Shown one piece after another: positions 52,573 to 61,579 of a DNA stretch of 64,000 nucleotides. A model generated the notes under the pieces. The model did not search any database, was not told the DNA's origin, and was given only the letters and a program-made list of their open reading frames with translations. The position numbers and the translations under genes were made by a program. Source of the stretch: Coleofasciculus sp. FACHB-1120 (GTDB lineage Bacteria; Cyanobacteriota; Cyanobacteriia; Cyanobacteriales; FACHB-T130); NCBI RefSeq assembly GCF_014698845.1, contig NZ_JACJTV010000001.1:62001-126000 (forward strand), read 5' to 3'. Position 1 is the stretch's first letter; each line of letters opens with the position of its first letter.

Positions 52573-54132
52573 CTACTGCAACTTGATGTACTTTTCCACA
52601 TCTTCAATTTGGGGATCTGGAAACTGAGTTAGCACTTGCCACAAAACCGTGTAACTGCCATCAGCACGACGGCTGACGGGACGGAAGGCGACTAGGACAT
52701 CGCTGCTGGGAAATTCTAGAACTTGGTCAAGATAGCGGCGTTGTTCCCTAGAAACGGTGCCTCCCGCCTGAACTACTTCCGGCACCTGGAATTGGACTAA
52801 TCGCATTAAGTAGGTATGGTTCAGGATCGCTGGCGCATTTGCAGAGACCCGGTCGATCGTAGAGGCGATCGCTGTGGTGTCTTGCACGGGTTCGCTGAAA
52901 GCCACCTGACCCAGCTTGCCCGTGATAAAGCGCTGTCGATCGACTTGGATGGATGCCAGTTGATTTGGCGGACGATAATTGAGGAAAAACTGGCGCGTTT
53001 GCGGTGATAAGGCGCGGGCTTTCTTCAAGGTGGAGTCGAGGTTTTCTAAGGGGACTTCTCCCAAATCCATCATGAAGCCATAATCTAGCCCTTGCTGGGC
53101 AATCTCAAAGTTACTTCCTTCCATCCGAACCGCAAAGCGCGGGGTAAATTCATCCCCAGGAGCAATTTGCACCGATGAGGGAGTCGTTTCCTCATCGCTA
53201 CCACCACCAATTCCCCGCAGCAAGGCTGGAAATGGGAAACGCTCTGCGACGCTGGGCGAGAGCCGGTTTCCTAGGGGATTTAGTTGTTGACGGTAAGCCG
53301 CAGAGGGTAAAACGCGGGCAATGCCAGTGTTGGGCTGAGAAAGAAATTCGGTATACCGACTTGGCTCTTGCGGATACAGGACGTAGTTATTGCTTTCGTT
53401 TAATTGGTACGTTTCAGCGATATCAGTAAATCGAGCGGAGGGGGGAAATGCTGCTACAGCTTGCCCTAAGAACTTTTTGACAGTTTGTAGGGTTGTCACT
53501 GTTTGTTGGGAGGGCGCGATCGCAGGCTGAATTGGCGGCTGATAGCCAGAAATTGGCGTCTTTGCCGCTACGCCAACGACGGGCGGTTCCGGAGCGGGAA
53601 ATTTGGGCACTGGAACCGGCAACCGTTGGGGAGCTACGGTTAAAATTGACGGTTGACCAATTGCCAAAGGATTTCCTCTGGTGGGAGCGAGCATGGCCTG
53701 TCGCCGTTCCAGCACCGGACGCAGGGGCAATAGTTGCTGCGTTGAACCATGGAGGGCGCAGTATACCTGCGCCTGCTCTAAGGTTAAATTAGAGCCTGCC
53801 GGGGTAACGCCGTTCGTGCGCGTACACAACAGGGCAGGATTAGGATATTGGCTCTTGAGAAAGCGGTCTACTTCTCCCTGGTGGAGGAGGATCTGCCCCT
53901 CAGCACCGAAAGCCGGGTAGGGGTCGGGAGACGCACTTGCTCTTTCGATTCGATTAATTAAGGTGATTTGCTTTTGCACCAGTCGCTGCGCTTGAGACCA
54001 GAAATCCGCCGAAGTTGACCTCGAAGGGATTTGGCGGCTGACATCCAGCCTTTGCGACTCCGCCTGCGCGATCGCCTGTCCGGACACCAAACTTAGTACA
54101 GACGACACAAAAATTAATAATAAGTACCGCAT
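52573..54132 (-). CDS. Exported protein, unknown
   Basis: Not recognised. From the ATG at 54132 (preceded by GAGGAG, spacing ~8) the product has 519 residues. Signal peptide RYLLLIFVSSVLSLVSGQAIAQA, a helical segment (ADFWSQAQRLVQKQITLINRIERA), a Pro-rich middle with repeated VPVPKFPAPEPPVV-like wording, and a C-terminal part of mixed strands (FEIAQQGLDYGFMMDLGEVPLENLDSTLKKARALSPQTRQFFLNYRPP). No membrane helix after the signal. The frame is open to 54267, but the ribosome-binding site and the signal peptide favour 54132. Confidence 0.72.
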   Translation of the reverse strand: MRYLLLIFVSSVLSLVSGQAIAQAESQRLDVSRQIPSRSTSADFWSQAQRLVQKQITLINRIERASASPDPYPAFGAEGQILLHQGEVDRFLKSQYPNPALLCTRTNGVTPAGSNLTLEQAQVYCALHGSTQQLLPLRPVLERRQAMLAPTRGNPLAIGQPSILTVAPQRLPVPVPKFPAPEPPVVGVAAKTPISGYQPPIQPAIAPSQQTVTTLQTVKKFLGQAVAAFPPSARFTDIAETYQLNESNNYVLYPQEPSRYTEFLSQPNTGIARVLPSAAYRQQLNPLGNRLSPSVAERFPFPALLRGIGGGSDEETTPSSVQIAPGDEFTPRFAVRMEGSNFEIAQQGLDYGFMMDLGEVPLENLDSTLKKARALSPQTRQFFLNYRPPNQLASIQVDRQRFITGKLGQVAFSEPVQDTTAIASTIDRVSANAPAILNHTYLMRLVQFQVPEVVQAGGTVSREQRRYLDQVLEFPSSDVLVAFRPVSRRADGSYTVLWQVLTQFPDPQIEDVEKYIKLQ

Positions 54133-54650
54133 CGATAACTCCTCTATCTGACGACTTGATGAAAATAGCCCAGTAGATGTATTTATATTTCCCTGTTTTG
54201 AGCCGAAAATTAAAGTTCTCTGTTTTAAGAGAATCATTAAATCAGAAAAAATCTTTCTCCTCTCCATCCCTTATTGAACTTCTTACTTAACAGTTTACAG
54301 AAGTCTACTTATTAGTTTTCTTTTTCCTGGAATTTTTTAAATATGTGTTTTTTTATTAAGAAAACAAGTTGCTGTGATCGGCGGCTTCATTGGCTTTACT
54401 TAAACACACTCAAAGAATGATTGGCAAAGGCTCAAACAGCCAAGATTCAACTGCCTGAACAACTATCGATCTAATTCTTAAGGAAGATAGTTCGTTTAAA
54501 AAAACAGAAACCTAGGGATTGAAGTTATATCGGAAGATTGATGGCTTTAGTTCTTAAAAAAGTAACAATCGAACTGTTGCTGACAGACGAAATATTGAAT
54601 CTGTAGCAACACAAATTGGTTAGGTTCAGTGGTAATCGGAGAAAACACTG
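54133..54650. other. Divergent spacer before the stress trio
   Basis: About 520 bases, AT-rich, no supported gene. It should hold the promoter and a possibly long 5' leader of the glycine-zipper gene. Confidence 0.5.
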
Positions 54651-55337
54651 ATGTTAGGACAACATAAGCGTGCTGTTGGCGTATTTTCAAACTATCGAGA
54701 AGCCGAAATAGCACTGACTGAGCTAAAAAATTCTGGTTTTTCTATGGACAAGGTGTCCGTAGTAGCCCGAGACGCGGACAAAGGGAACGACATTGCTGGT
54801 GCTGATGTAAGCGATCGCGTTGGCAACAAAGCCGACGAAGGTGCGAAAGCGGGTGCCGTCACCGGCGGTGCTTTGGGCGGTCTAACAGGCTTGTTAGTCG
54901 GGCTAGGAGCCTTGGCAATTCCAGGAATTGGGCCTGTCATGCTAGCAGGAGCAGCAGGTACCGCGATCGCAACAACCCTTTCTGGTGGTGCCATTGGTGC
55001 AGCCGCAGGAGGTTTGTTGGGTGCATTAATTGGTTTGGGAATTCCTGAAGAACGAGCCAGAGTCTATAACGATCGGGTATCTCGTGGGGATTATTTAGTA
55101 ATCGTAGACGGCAACGACGACGATATCCATCGTGCCGAAGCGATTCTCAGCCATCGGGGAATTCAGGAATGGGGCGTCTACGATGCACCTGCCAGCACTA
55201 CAACTAATACTGCAACGACAACTCGGACTTCTGATATCGCCGATCCGAGTGGCACGTATCAAACTCCAGTAGTCGATCCGACTCCACGCACGGATAGCCC
55301 GGTTCAAATCATCGACCGCCGGGAACAGACTCTTTAG
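54651..55337 (+). CDS. Glycine-zipper general-stress-type membrane protein (paralogue 1)
   Basis: 228 residues. N-terminal YflT/GSP17M-like domain (RAVGVFSNYREAEIALTELKNSGFSMDKVSVVARD), a central glycine-zipper membrane region with two hydrophobic helices (GAVTGGALGGLTGLLVGLGALAIPGIGPVMLAGAAG; GGAIGAAAGGLLGALIGLGIP), then ARVYNDRVSRGDYLVIVDG, AEAILSHRGIQEWGVY and a Thr-rich tail. The family is linked to general stress. It is closely related to the gene at 56014 and lies in one run with the BON lipoprotein gene, so the three are probably co-regulated. Confidence 0.88.
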   Translation: MLGQHKRAVGVFSNYREAEIALTELKNSGFSMDKVSVVARDADKGNDIAGADVSDRVGNKADEGAKAGAVTGGALGGLTGLLVGLGALAIPGIGPVMLAGAAGTAIATTLSGGAIGAAAGGLLGALIGLGIPEERARVYNDRVSRGDYLVIVDGNDDDIHRAEAILSHRGIQEWGVYDAPASTTTNTATTTRTSDIADPSGTYQTPVVDPTPRTDSPVQIIDRREQTL

Positions 55338-55419
55338 GCTGAATGAGAACGATTGAATGAATGAGGTGGGGGGGTAAATTACTTCCACCTCTTATCTGCT
55401 CCAAGTGAGGAATTGAAAA

Positions 55420-55929
55420 ATGAACAAGTTTTTAACATTACTGTTTAGTGGCGTCTTGTTGGTGAGTGTTGCTGCTTGCGACAACAATGAGAAAACTTCC
55501 GCCGGAGCGGATTCTGATGCGGTTCAGACTTCCCCTGCGGCAACTGGCGCATCGCCTGCGGCAACTGGCGCATCACCTTCAGTCGATGATTCAGCTAAAC
55601 CCGATCAAGGCGCGCAAAACGATGCATCGAGTGATGTCCGCAAAAGACAGCTAGAAGCTGATATTCGGGCACGCGAACAACGCAACAAAGTGGCTGGCGA
55701 CCCCCTAGAAAGAGCTGATAGCGATTTGGAAAGCGAGGTTCGCAGCAAGTTAGAAGCGAACCTGCCTAGCAGCAAATTAGAGATTGACGCCAAAGACGGA
55801 GCTGTAACAGTTGCAGGAACGGTAGCCCAGCCAGATCAAGTTGCCAAAATAGAACCACTGGCGAAGGAAATTAAGGGGGTTAAAACGGTGGCTGTTCAAG
55901 CGAAAGTTGCCCCGAAAGCTAAAGAGTAA
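55420..55929 (+). CDS. BON-domain lipoprotein
   Basis: 169 residues. Lipobox with Cys20 (VSVAAC), then an Ala/Pro/Ser linker with the tandem repeat PAATGAS (a 21-base DNA repeat from about 55541), a charged helix (RKRQLEADIRAREQRNKVAGDP) and a C-terminal BON domain (SDLESEVRSKLEANLPSSKLEIDAKDGAVTVAGTVAQPDQVAKIEPLAKEIKGVKTVAVQAKV). BON domains bind phospholipid or occur in stress-related envelope proteins such as OsmY. A stress role in the envelope is inferred. Lies between two glycine-zipper paralogues. Confidence 0.88.
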   Translation: MNKFLTLLFSGVLLVSVAACDNNEKTSAGADSDAVQTSPAATGASPAATGASPSVDDSAKPDQGAQNDASSDVRKRQLEADIRAREQRNKVAGDPLERADSDLESEVRSKLEANLPSSKLEIDAKDGAVTVAGTVAQPDQVAKIEPLAKEIKGVKTVAVQAKVAPKAKE

Positions 55930-56013
55930 CTGCAATGGCTTTGCAACTGTAATTTGATTTCGCTGGTGGCAAAACTCCGAACAGATCGATAAAGAGTCAG
56001 AGAGGAAAGGGTA

Positions 56014-56574
56014 ATGGTGCTTACTCAGCCAAAACGCGCTTTTGGCGTGTTTTCAAACTTGCAAGATGCACAAGGCGCAATTGCGGAATTAAAAGCAGCT
56101 GACTTTCCGATGAATCAGGTTTCTGCGATCGGTAAAGAATCTGAGCCAGTATCGCCACCACCGACTTCTAAAGCGCAAGAAGGAACAACCCTTGGCGCGA
56201 TCGCGGGTGGTGCAGCCGGAGGCGTCTTGGGTTTGGCGCTGGGACTAGGCACCATTGCTGCTATTCCTGTTTTAGGGCCAATTAGCATTATTGGGGTGGC
56301 AGCAACCGCTTTAGCAACGACCTTAACCAGTGGCGTCATTGGTGCAACCGCAGGCGGCTTATTAGGTGCGTTGACAGGCTATGGGATTCCTGATGAACAA
56401 GCCGCAGTTTACAGCGATCGCATTCATCATGGCGACTATTTCTTAATCGTCGAAGGTACGGAAGCAGAGGTGCGTCAAGCCGAAGCAATTCTCAACCACT
56501 GGAACGTCCAAGAATTGAGAATTTACGAGTTTGCGACATCACCACCGTCATCCATCAATGAAATGCCTCTTTAA
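56014..56574 (+). CDS. Glycine-zipper general-stress-type membrane protein (paralogue 2)
   Basis: 186 residues with the same plan as the gene at 54651: RAFGVFSNLQDAQGAIAELKAADFPMNQVSAIGK, glycine-zipper helices (GAIAGGAAGGVLGLALGLGTI; GVIGATAGGLLGALTGYGIPDE) and AAVYSDRIHHGDYFLIVEGTE, AEAILNHWNVQELRIYE. It lacks the Thr-rich tail. The pair probably arose by local duplication around the BON gene. A strong terminator follows. Confidence 0.88.
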   Translation: MVLTQPKRAFGVFSNLQDAQGAIAELKAADFPMNQVSAIGKESEPVSPPPTSKAQEGTTLGAIAGGAAGGVLGLALGLGTIAAIPVLGPISIIGVAATALATTLTSGVIGATAGGLLGALTGYGIPDEQAAVYSDRIHHGDYFLIVEGTEAEVRQAEAILNHWNVQELRIYEFATSPPSSINEMPL

Positions 56575-56620
56575 TATTAAATATTCTTGTCCAGGTAGTA
56601 ACAGGTGCATCTAACTTTAC

Positions 56621-56654
56621 AAACCCCTTTTCCTCGCGAAAAGGGGTTTTTCTT
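56621..56654 (+). terminator. Rho-independent terminator of the stress trio
   Basis: AAACCCCTTTT-CCTCGCG-AAAAGGGGTTT with the following TTTCTT, 47 bases past the stop. Confidence 0.85.
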
Positions 56655-56772
56655 CGTTGTATATCTATCGATTACCCTAACCTCCCCGGCTCCTCATTTC
56701 CTGCTTCCAGTGGCAAGGTGAGACCAAATAATTGCACAATGGAAGCAGTTTATTAATGTTGCTGCAAGACAA

Positions 56773-58170
56773 ATGCCGACCTTACTGGCTGATGCCAAAA
56801 ACTTGCTCGCCGACTTAATCGCTCGTTACTCACCCCAAGTCGATTATTTGGCAGTTCGGATAGAAGAAGCCGAAGGAACTGATATCTTTTTGCGCGGCGA
56901 TAAGGTCGAAACCCTCACAGAAGGCATCTCCATTGGTGGACAAGTCCGGGCTTGTTTCAAAGGAGGCTGGGGCTTCGCCAGCTTTAATCAGCTTTCTACC
57001 CTAGCAGACCGAATTGAAGAAGCGATCGCTGCGGCTCGGATTATTGGCGATGAAGAAACCCTGTTGGCTCCGATTGAGCCAGTGCAGGCGACTTGCAAAC
57101 TTCCCCTAGAAGGCAGCGATCCGCGAGAGGTATCGCTGGAAACCAAGAAACAATTGTGCGATCGCTACACTGAAATCCTCAAAAGCGCCAGCCCTTCAAT
57201 CACCACCACCTCTGTGCGCTACAGCGACAGCGCCCAGCGAGTCATCCTCGCCACCTCAGACGGAACGCTGATTGAGCAATCGTGGGTGGATATGGAAATG
57301 CGCTTTGCCGCCACGGCTCGGAATGGCGAAACCGTCCAAACCGGACGCGAAACGACTGGCTCCCGCAAAGCCTACGAAGACTTAACAAATTTGGACGATC
57401 AGGTTCGGAGCGCTGCTCTGCGTGCCGTGAATGCCCTCTCTCTGCCTCCAGTGAAAGGCAACACCTACACGGTCGTCATCGACCCCATTCTCAGCGGTTT
57501 ATTTGTCCATGAAGCGTTTGGGCACCTTTCAGAAGCAGACATGGCTTATGAAAACCCGGATATCTTGGAAGTGATGACCCTGGGACGCCGATTTGGGCCA
57601 AAAGAACTGCAAATCTTTGATGGGGCTGCCCCTCCCGGTCATCGCGGCAGCTACTTATACGACGATGAAGGGACACCCGCGACCACCACGCAGCTGATTA
57701 AGGATGGCATCTTAGTCGGACGTCTCCACTCCCGCGAAACTGCCGGAAAGCTGACCGAAGCCCCCACCGGCAATGCCCGTTGCCTGAACTACCACTATCC
57801 CCCTCTCGTCCGGATGACGAATACATGGATTGAGCGGGGCAAAACGCCTGTGGAAGATTTATTTGCCGGGATCAAAGAAGGCGTCTACGCTCGTAACTGG
57901 CTGGGTGGTATGACGAATGGAGAAATGTTTACTTTCTCCGCTGCTGAAGCTTGGATGATCCGCGACGGCAAGATTGCCGAACCCGTTCGGGATGTGACGC
58001 TTTCAGGGAATGTTTTCAGCACCTTGGCGGATATTGAAGCGATTGGGGATGATTTTTACTGGGATGAATCCGGCGGCTGCGGGAAGGGAGGTCAGAACGG
58101 CTTGCCAGTAGGCTGTGGCGGGCCAAGTCTCCGCATTCGCAATGTCATTGTGGGAGGCGATGCAGAATAG
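56773..58170 (+). CDS. tldD: TldD-family metalloprotease
   Basis: 465 residues. Active-site motif HEAFGHLSEAD (HExxxH type, typical of TldD), TldD/PmbA framing DKVETLTEGISIGGQVRACF at the N-terminus, SRETAGKLTEAPTGNARC, and the C-terminal metal-site cysteine region (GGCGKGGQNGLPVGCGGPSLRIRNVIVGG). TldD pairs with TldE (PmbA) to cut unfolded peptides. No tldE gene is adjacent. The start ATG at 56773 (MPTLLADAKNLLADLI) fits the family. Confidence 0.95.
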   Translation: MPTLLADAKNLLADLIARYSPQVDYLAVRIEEAEGTDIFLRGDKVETLTEGISIGGQVRACFKGGWGFASFNQLSTLADRIEEAIAAARIIGDEETLLAPIEPVQATCKLPLEGSDPREVSLETKKQLCDRYTEILKSASPSITTTSVRYSDSAQRVILATSDGTLIEQSWVDMEMRFAATARNGETVQTGRETTGSRKAYEDLTNLDDQVRSAALRAVNALSLPPVKGNTYTVVIDPILSGLFVHEAFGHLSEADMAYENPDILEVMTLGRRFGPKELQIFDGAAPPGHRGSYLYDDEGTPATTTQLIKDGILVGRLHSRETAGKLTEAPTGNARCLNYHYPPLVRMTNTWIERGKTPVEDLFAGIKEGVYARNWLGGMTNGEMFTFSAAEAWMIRDGKIAEPVRDVTLSGNVFSTLADIEAIGDDFYWDESGGCGKGGQNGLPVGCGGPSLRIRNVIVGGDAE

Positions 58171-58195
58171 TTAAAAATTGCCTAATCCCCAATTT

Positions 58196-58786
58196 TTAAT
58201 TTGGGCTTTTGAATTGCTTATCTACCTGTTTGAGCAACGCTTCTAGGGTGGAAGAGTTATCTAAAATTACATCAGCGCGATCGCATTTCTCCTCAATGGG
58301 CATTTGGCTAGCAATCCTTGCTTGCGCTTGTTCTAAAGTTAAGCGATCGCGCTCGATTAATCTCTGAAGTTGATGTTGCTCGGAACAGTATACAACCCAA
58401 GTTTCCGTACACAGAGCCGTCATCCCTACTTCAAATAGCAAAGGCACTACCAACACTACAGTCGGATGCGAGTTGAGTGCTTGCATTTTTTCAATCATGC
58501 GATCGCGCACATAAGGATGAATCTGTTGCTCTAACCAACGCCGCTGTTCGGGCGAATTAAAGACAATATTGCCAAGCTTTCGGCGGTCAAGCGTCCCATC
58601 CAGTAACAGAATATCGGCTCCATAACGCTCAACAATTTCGCCGAGAATGGGCGAACCCACTTTTACCGCTTCTCTGGCATAAATATCCGCATCCAAAACC
58701 GGCAAATTGCAGTGACTGGCAAGATAATTTGAGACAGTCGTTTTGCCAGTACCAATGCCTCCCGTCAGACCAATAACCCGCATCAT
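58196..58786 (-). CDS. coaE: Dephospho-CoA kinase
   Basis: Last step of coenzyme A synthesis: phosphorylates the 3'-OH of dephospho-CoA with ATP. 196 residues; P-loop GLTGGIGTGKTTV near the start, LDADIYAREAV, and VVVPLLFEVGM. The start overlaps the stop of the REC-PAS-GGDEF-EAL gene upstream by four bases (ATGATG start pair), so they may be translated together although unrelated in function. Confidence 0.93.
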   Translation of the reverse strand: MMRVIGLTGGIGTGKTTVSNYLASHCNLPVLDADIYAREAVKVGSPILGEIVERYGADILLLDGTLDRRKLGNIVFNSPEQRRWLEQQIHPYVRDRMIEKMQALNSHPTVVLVVPLLFEVGMTALCTETWVVYCSEQHQLQRLIERDRLTLEQAQARIASQMPIEEKCDRADVILDNSSTLEALLKQVDKQFKSPN

Positions 58787-60981
58787 GAATTCACTTGCAA
58801 CTGTGCCAAAATTAACTGTCCCGCAGCCCCATTATCTACAGGTTTCGAGAAAAAGTATCCCTGTCCTCGTTCGCATTGCAATGCCTTGAGTTGTGCTAAC
58901 TGTTGAGCCGTTTCTATCCCCTCCGCAGTCACACTCATTCCTAAATTATGCGCCAGCGCCACGATTGCCTTGACAATCTCTGCATCCTTGCCACCCGCTC
59001 CCATCCGGTTCACAAAAGAACGGTCAATTTTCAAGGTATTAACGGGAAAGCGGTGTAGATAATTCAAGGATGAATAACCTGTACCAAAATCATCAATGGA
59101 TAATTGAATATTTCGATCTCGCAATTGCCAAAGCAGGATAGCGGCGGCTTCCGCATTTTCTAGCAAACAGCTTTCAGTAATTTCTAACTTTAAATAGTGT
59201 CCATCCAAGCCAGTCTCCCTCAAAATTCGGTCAATCTGCTCAATCAAATTGGGTTGCGAAAACTGCTTAGCGGAGAGATTCACGCTAATTGCCAAACCCT
59301 GAGTCGTAGAATACTGCTGCTGCCAAACTTTTAGCTGACGGCAAGCTTCGTCCAATACCCAAGTACCCAAGGGAATAATCAGACCCGTTTCTTCTGCCGC
59401 AGGGATAAAATCACTTGGAGGAACCATGCCACGAGTCGGGTGATTCCAGCGCACCAGAGCCTCAAAAGCCTTAATTTTACCCGTTGCTAGCTCGACAATC
59501 GGCTGGTAATAAAGTTGAAATTCTGTGGCGATAATCGCTCGTCGCAGATCCGTTTCTAACTGCAAATGCGCCACTGCAAGGGTATGCATGGCTGGATGGA
59601 AAACAACATAGCGACCTTTACCCTCTAACCGGGCATGATACATCGCCGTGTCGGCTGCCCGCAGCAGGTCTTGGGGACGAGGCAAGAGGTTGCTGTGAGA
59701 GGGTGCAGAGGGACAAAGCGATATAGGGGCATCTTTCCGAACTGGCTCCCATCCCTCTTGTCCCCTTCCGGCAAAGGCAATTCCAATGCTAGTTGTCGTG
59801 AATACTTCGCGCCCATCCAAGTTAAAAGGCGAATTCAGTTCCCGCTGGATCTGCTCGACAACGCGAATCGCATCGCTAACATCGTGAATATCCTCCAGTA
59901 GAATTGCAAATTCGTCTGTGCCAATCCGAGCTAGGGTGTCCGTGGGACAGAGACAGGTCATCAGTTTGCGAGCTGTAGCGATGAGTAGTTGGTCGCTTAC
60001 TAAGTGTCCCAGGCTATATTTGACCATCTCGAAGCGATCCAAATCCAGAAATAGGACAGCAAATAAACTGTCTTTTTGTCGTTGGGAACGCTTGATTTGG
60101 CTGGCGAGACGTTCGAGAAATAATGTCCGATTCGGCAAACCGCAAAGCGAATCGTAGAATGCATGGTGTCGCAGTTGCTCCTCGGCTTGCTTGCGCTCAG
60201 TAATGTCGTGGCAGTTGACGACAATCCCCTGCACCGCCGGATCTTTTAGGAGGTTGGTGGTGACTGCCTCGAAGATACCCCAAGAGCCATTGCAATGCTG
60301 CACTCGATACTCACCGAGTCGCTGAGCTACGTTGGGATTTTGAATCGAATTTTTCAGCCTTTGCTTAACCAGTAGCACATCCTCTGGATGAATAAATGTC
60401 AAAGCATTTTTACCCAGGAGTCCATCGGGTGCGTATCCTAGAATCCGATTGACAGAAGGACTCACATAAGTCACTTGACCGCTGGCGTTAACAATGATGA
60501 TGATGTCGGTCGCATTTTCGATCAGCGCTCGAAATCGTTGCTCGCTCTCTTGTGAAGAGGCGATTAATCTGGTTTTTTCCGCCTCAGTCTGCCGCTTTTG
60601 GTCGCGCATTTGTTTGGCTTGTAGGGCTTGCGCCACTGCCGATCCTAGTCGCATCAGACGGTCTTTCAGTAGATAATCTGCTGCTCCCTGCTTCATGCAC
60701 TCCACCACCACTTCTTCGCTCACCGTGCCCGTGATAACGATGAACGGAATATCTAAGCCGCGCTCTTGCAAAAGTTGCAGCGCTCTGAGGGCGTTAAACT
60801 GAGGCAAGCTATAGTCAGCTAAAATCAGCTCGATACCGGGATGCAGTTGGGCAAGGTAGTCGGCTTCTGTCTCTACACGCTGCCAGTTGGATTTAAAGCC
60901 TGACAAACATAGTTCGTGCAAAGTTAATTCAGCATCAGCCAGGGAATCCTCAAGCAGTAAAATCTGGAGCGGAGCGGACAT
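58783..60981 (-). CDS. REC-PAS-GGDEF-EAL cyclic-di-GMP protein
   Basis: 732 residues. Receiver domain with phospho-accepting Asp56 (ILADYSLP), a short linker, PAS (ENATDIIIIVNASGQVTYVSPSVNRILG) with PAC, GGDEF, and EAL. In the GGDEF domain the active loop reads GTDEF (LARIGTDEFAILL), so cyclase activity is doubtful. An extra stretch with CPSAPS, about 27 residues, lies before LLRAADTAMYHAR. The EAL domain keeps its set: EALVRWNHP, LEITES, IDDFGTG, LKIDRSFV, TAEGIET, so c-di-GMP hydrolysis is likely. Confidence 0.93.
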   Translation of the reverse strand: MSAPLQILLLEDSLADAELTLHELCLSGFKSNWQRVETEADYLAQLHPGIELILADYSLPQFNALRALQLLQERGLDIPFIVITGTVSEEVVVECMKQGAADYLLKDRLMRLGSAVAQALQAKQMRDQKRQTEAEKTRLIASSQESEQRFRALIENATDIIIIVNASGQVTYVSPSVNRILGYAPDGLLGKNALTFIHPEDVLLVKQRLKNSIQNPNVAQRLGEYRVQHCNGSWGIFEAVTTNLLKDPAVQGIVVNCHDITERKQAEEQLRHHAFYDSLCGLPNRTLFLERLASQIKRSQRQKDSLFAVLFLDLDRFEMVKYSLGHLVSDQLLIATARKLMTCLCPTDTLARIGTDEFAILLEDIHDVSDAIRVVEQIQRELNSPFNLDGREVFTTTSIGIAFAGRGQEGWEPVRKDAPISLCPSAPSHSNLLPRPQDLLRAADTAMYHARLEGKGRYVVFHPAMHTLAVAHLQLETDLRRAIIATEFQLYYQPIVELATGKIKAFEALVRWNHPTRGMVPPSDFIPAAEETGLIIPLGTWVLDEACRQLKVWQQQYSTTQGLAISVNLSAKQFSQPNLIEQIDRILRETGLDGHYLKLEITESCLLENAEAAAILLWQLRDRNIQLSIDDFGTGYSSLNYLHRFPVNTLKIDRSFVNRMGAGGKDAEIVKAIVALAHNLGMSVTAEGIETAQQLAQLKALQCERGQGYFFSKPVDNGAAGQLILAQLQVNS

Positions 60982-61135
60982 GATGACCTTCTTGTAAGCA
61001 GGGAGAACTGATCCGTGGGCGAGGTTACACTACTGTGCGCTTTTAGAGAGCTAGAGCGTGCAGTCAGAATTATGAGGTGTTGAGCGTAAATTTAATTGCG
61101 GTTTTTAGAATTTTTAGCCTGAAGAATGCTGGCTG

Positions 61136-61579
61136 CTAGCGGCTTGGCTGCTGGTTTAACAGCAGCCAGTACAACCCTAATTGCTGCACTGCTTCGGTAA
61201 ACTGTTCAAAGTTCACCGGCTTAACAATATAACTGTTGACGCCCAACTGGTAACTCTCTACGATGTCGCGTTCTTCGTTCGACGAGGTGAGGATGACGAC
61301 TGGAATCAGGCGGGTTTGGGGGTCAGCTTTGAGGCGCTGCAAGACTTCCAACCCGTCTACTCTGGGCAGTTTGAGGTCAAGCAGAATGACTTTGGGGTAG
61401 TTTTCCGGGGAGCGATCGCGATAAGCACCTGTCCGGAAAATGTAGTCTAAGGCTTCCGCACCGTCGCGGGCAACTTGAATGCGATCGCCAAGGTTGTGCT
61501 TTCGCAAAGCATAAAGTGCTAATTCTAGGTCGTTGGGATTGTCTTCGACCAGCAAACATTCTGCTGAGCGCTCACTCAT
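61136..61579 (-). CDS. Stand-alone response regulator (CheY/Rcp1-like)
   Basis: 147 residues from the ATG at 61579. Receiver fold with acidic pair VEDN (residues 11-14), phospho-accepting Asp68 (ILLDLKLP), Thr/Ser in LTSSNEERD, and Lys in YIVKPVNFEQF. Resembles Rcp1, the response regulator partner of cyanobacterial phytochromes. Its start overlaps the upstream histidine-kinase stop by eight bases, so the two form a cognate pair. The frame is open upstream to 61822, but that part is antisense-like to the kinase C-terminus and lacks family likeness. Confidence 0.93.
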   Translation of the reverse strand: MSERSAECLLVEDNPNDLELALYALRKHNLGDRIQVARDGAEALDYIFRTGAYRDRSPENYPKVILLDLKLPRVDGLEVLQRLKADPQTRLIPVVILTSSNEERDIVESYQLGVNSYIVKPVNFEQFTEAVQQLGLYWLLLNQQPSR

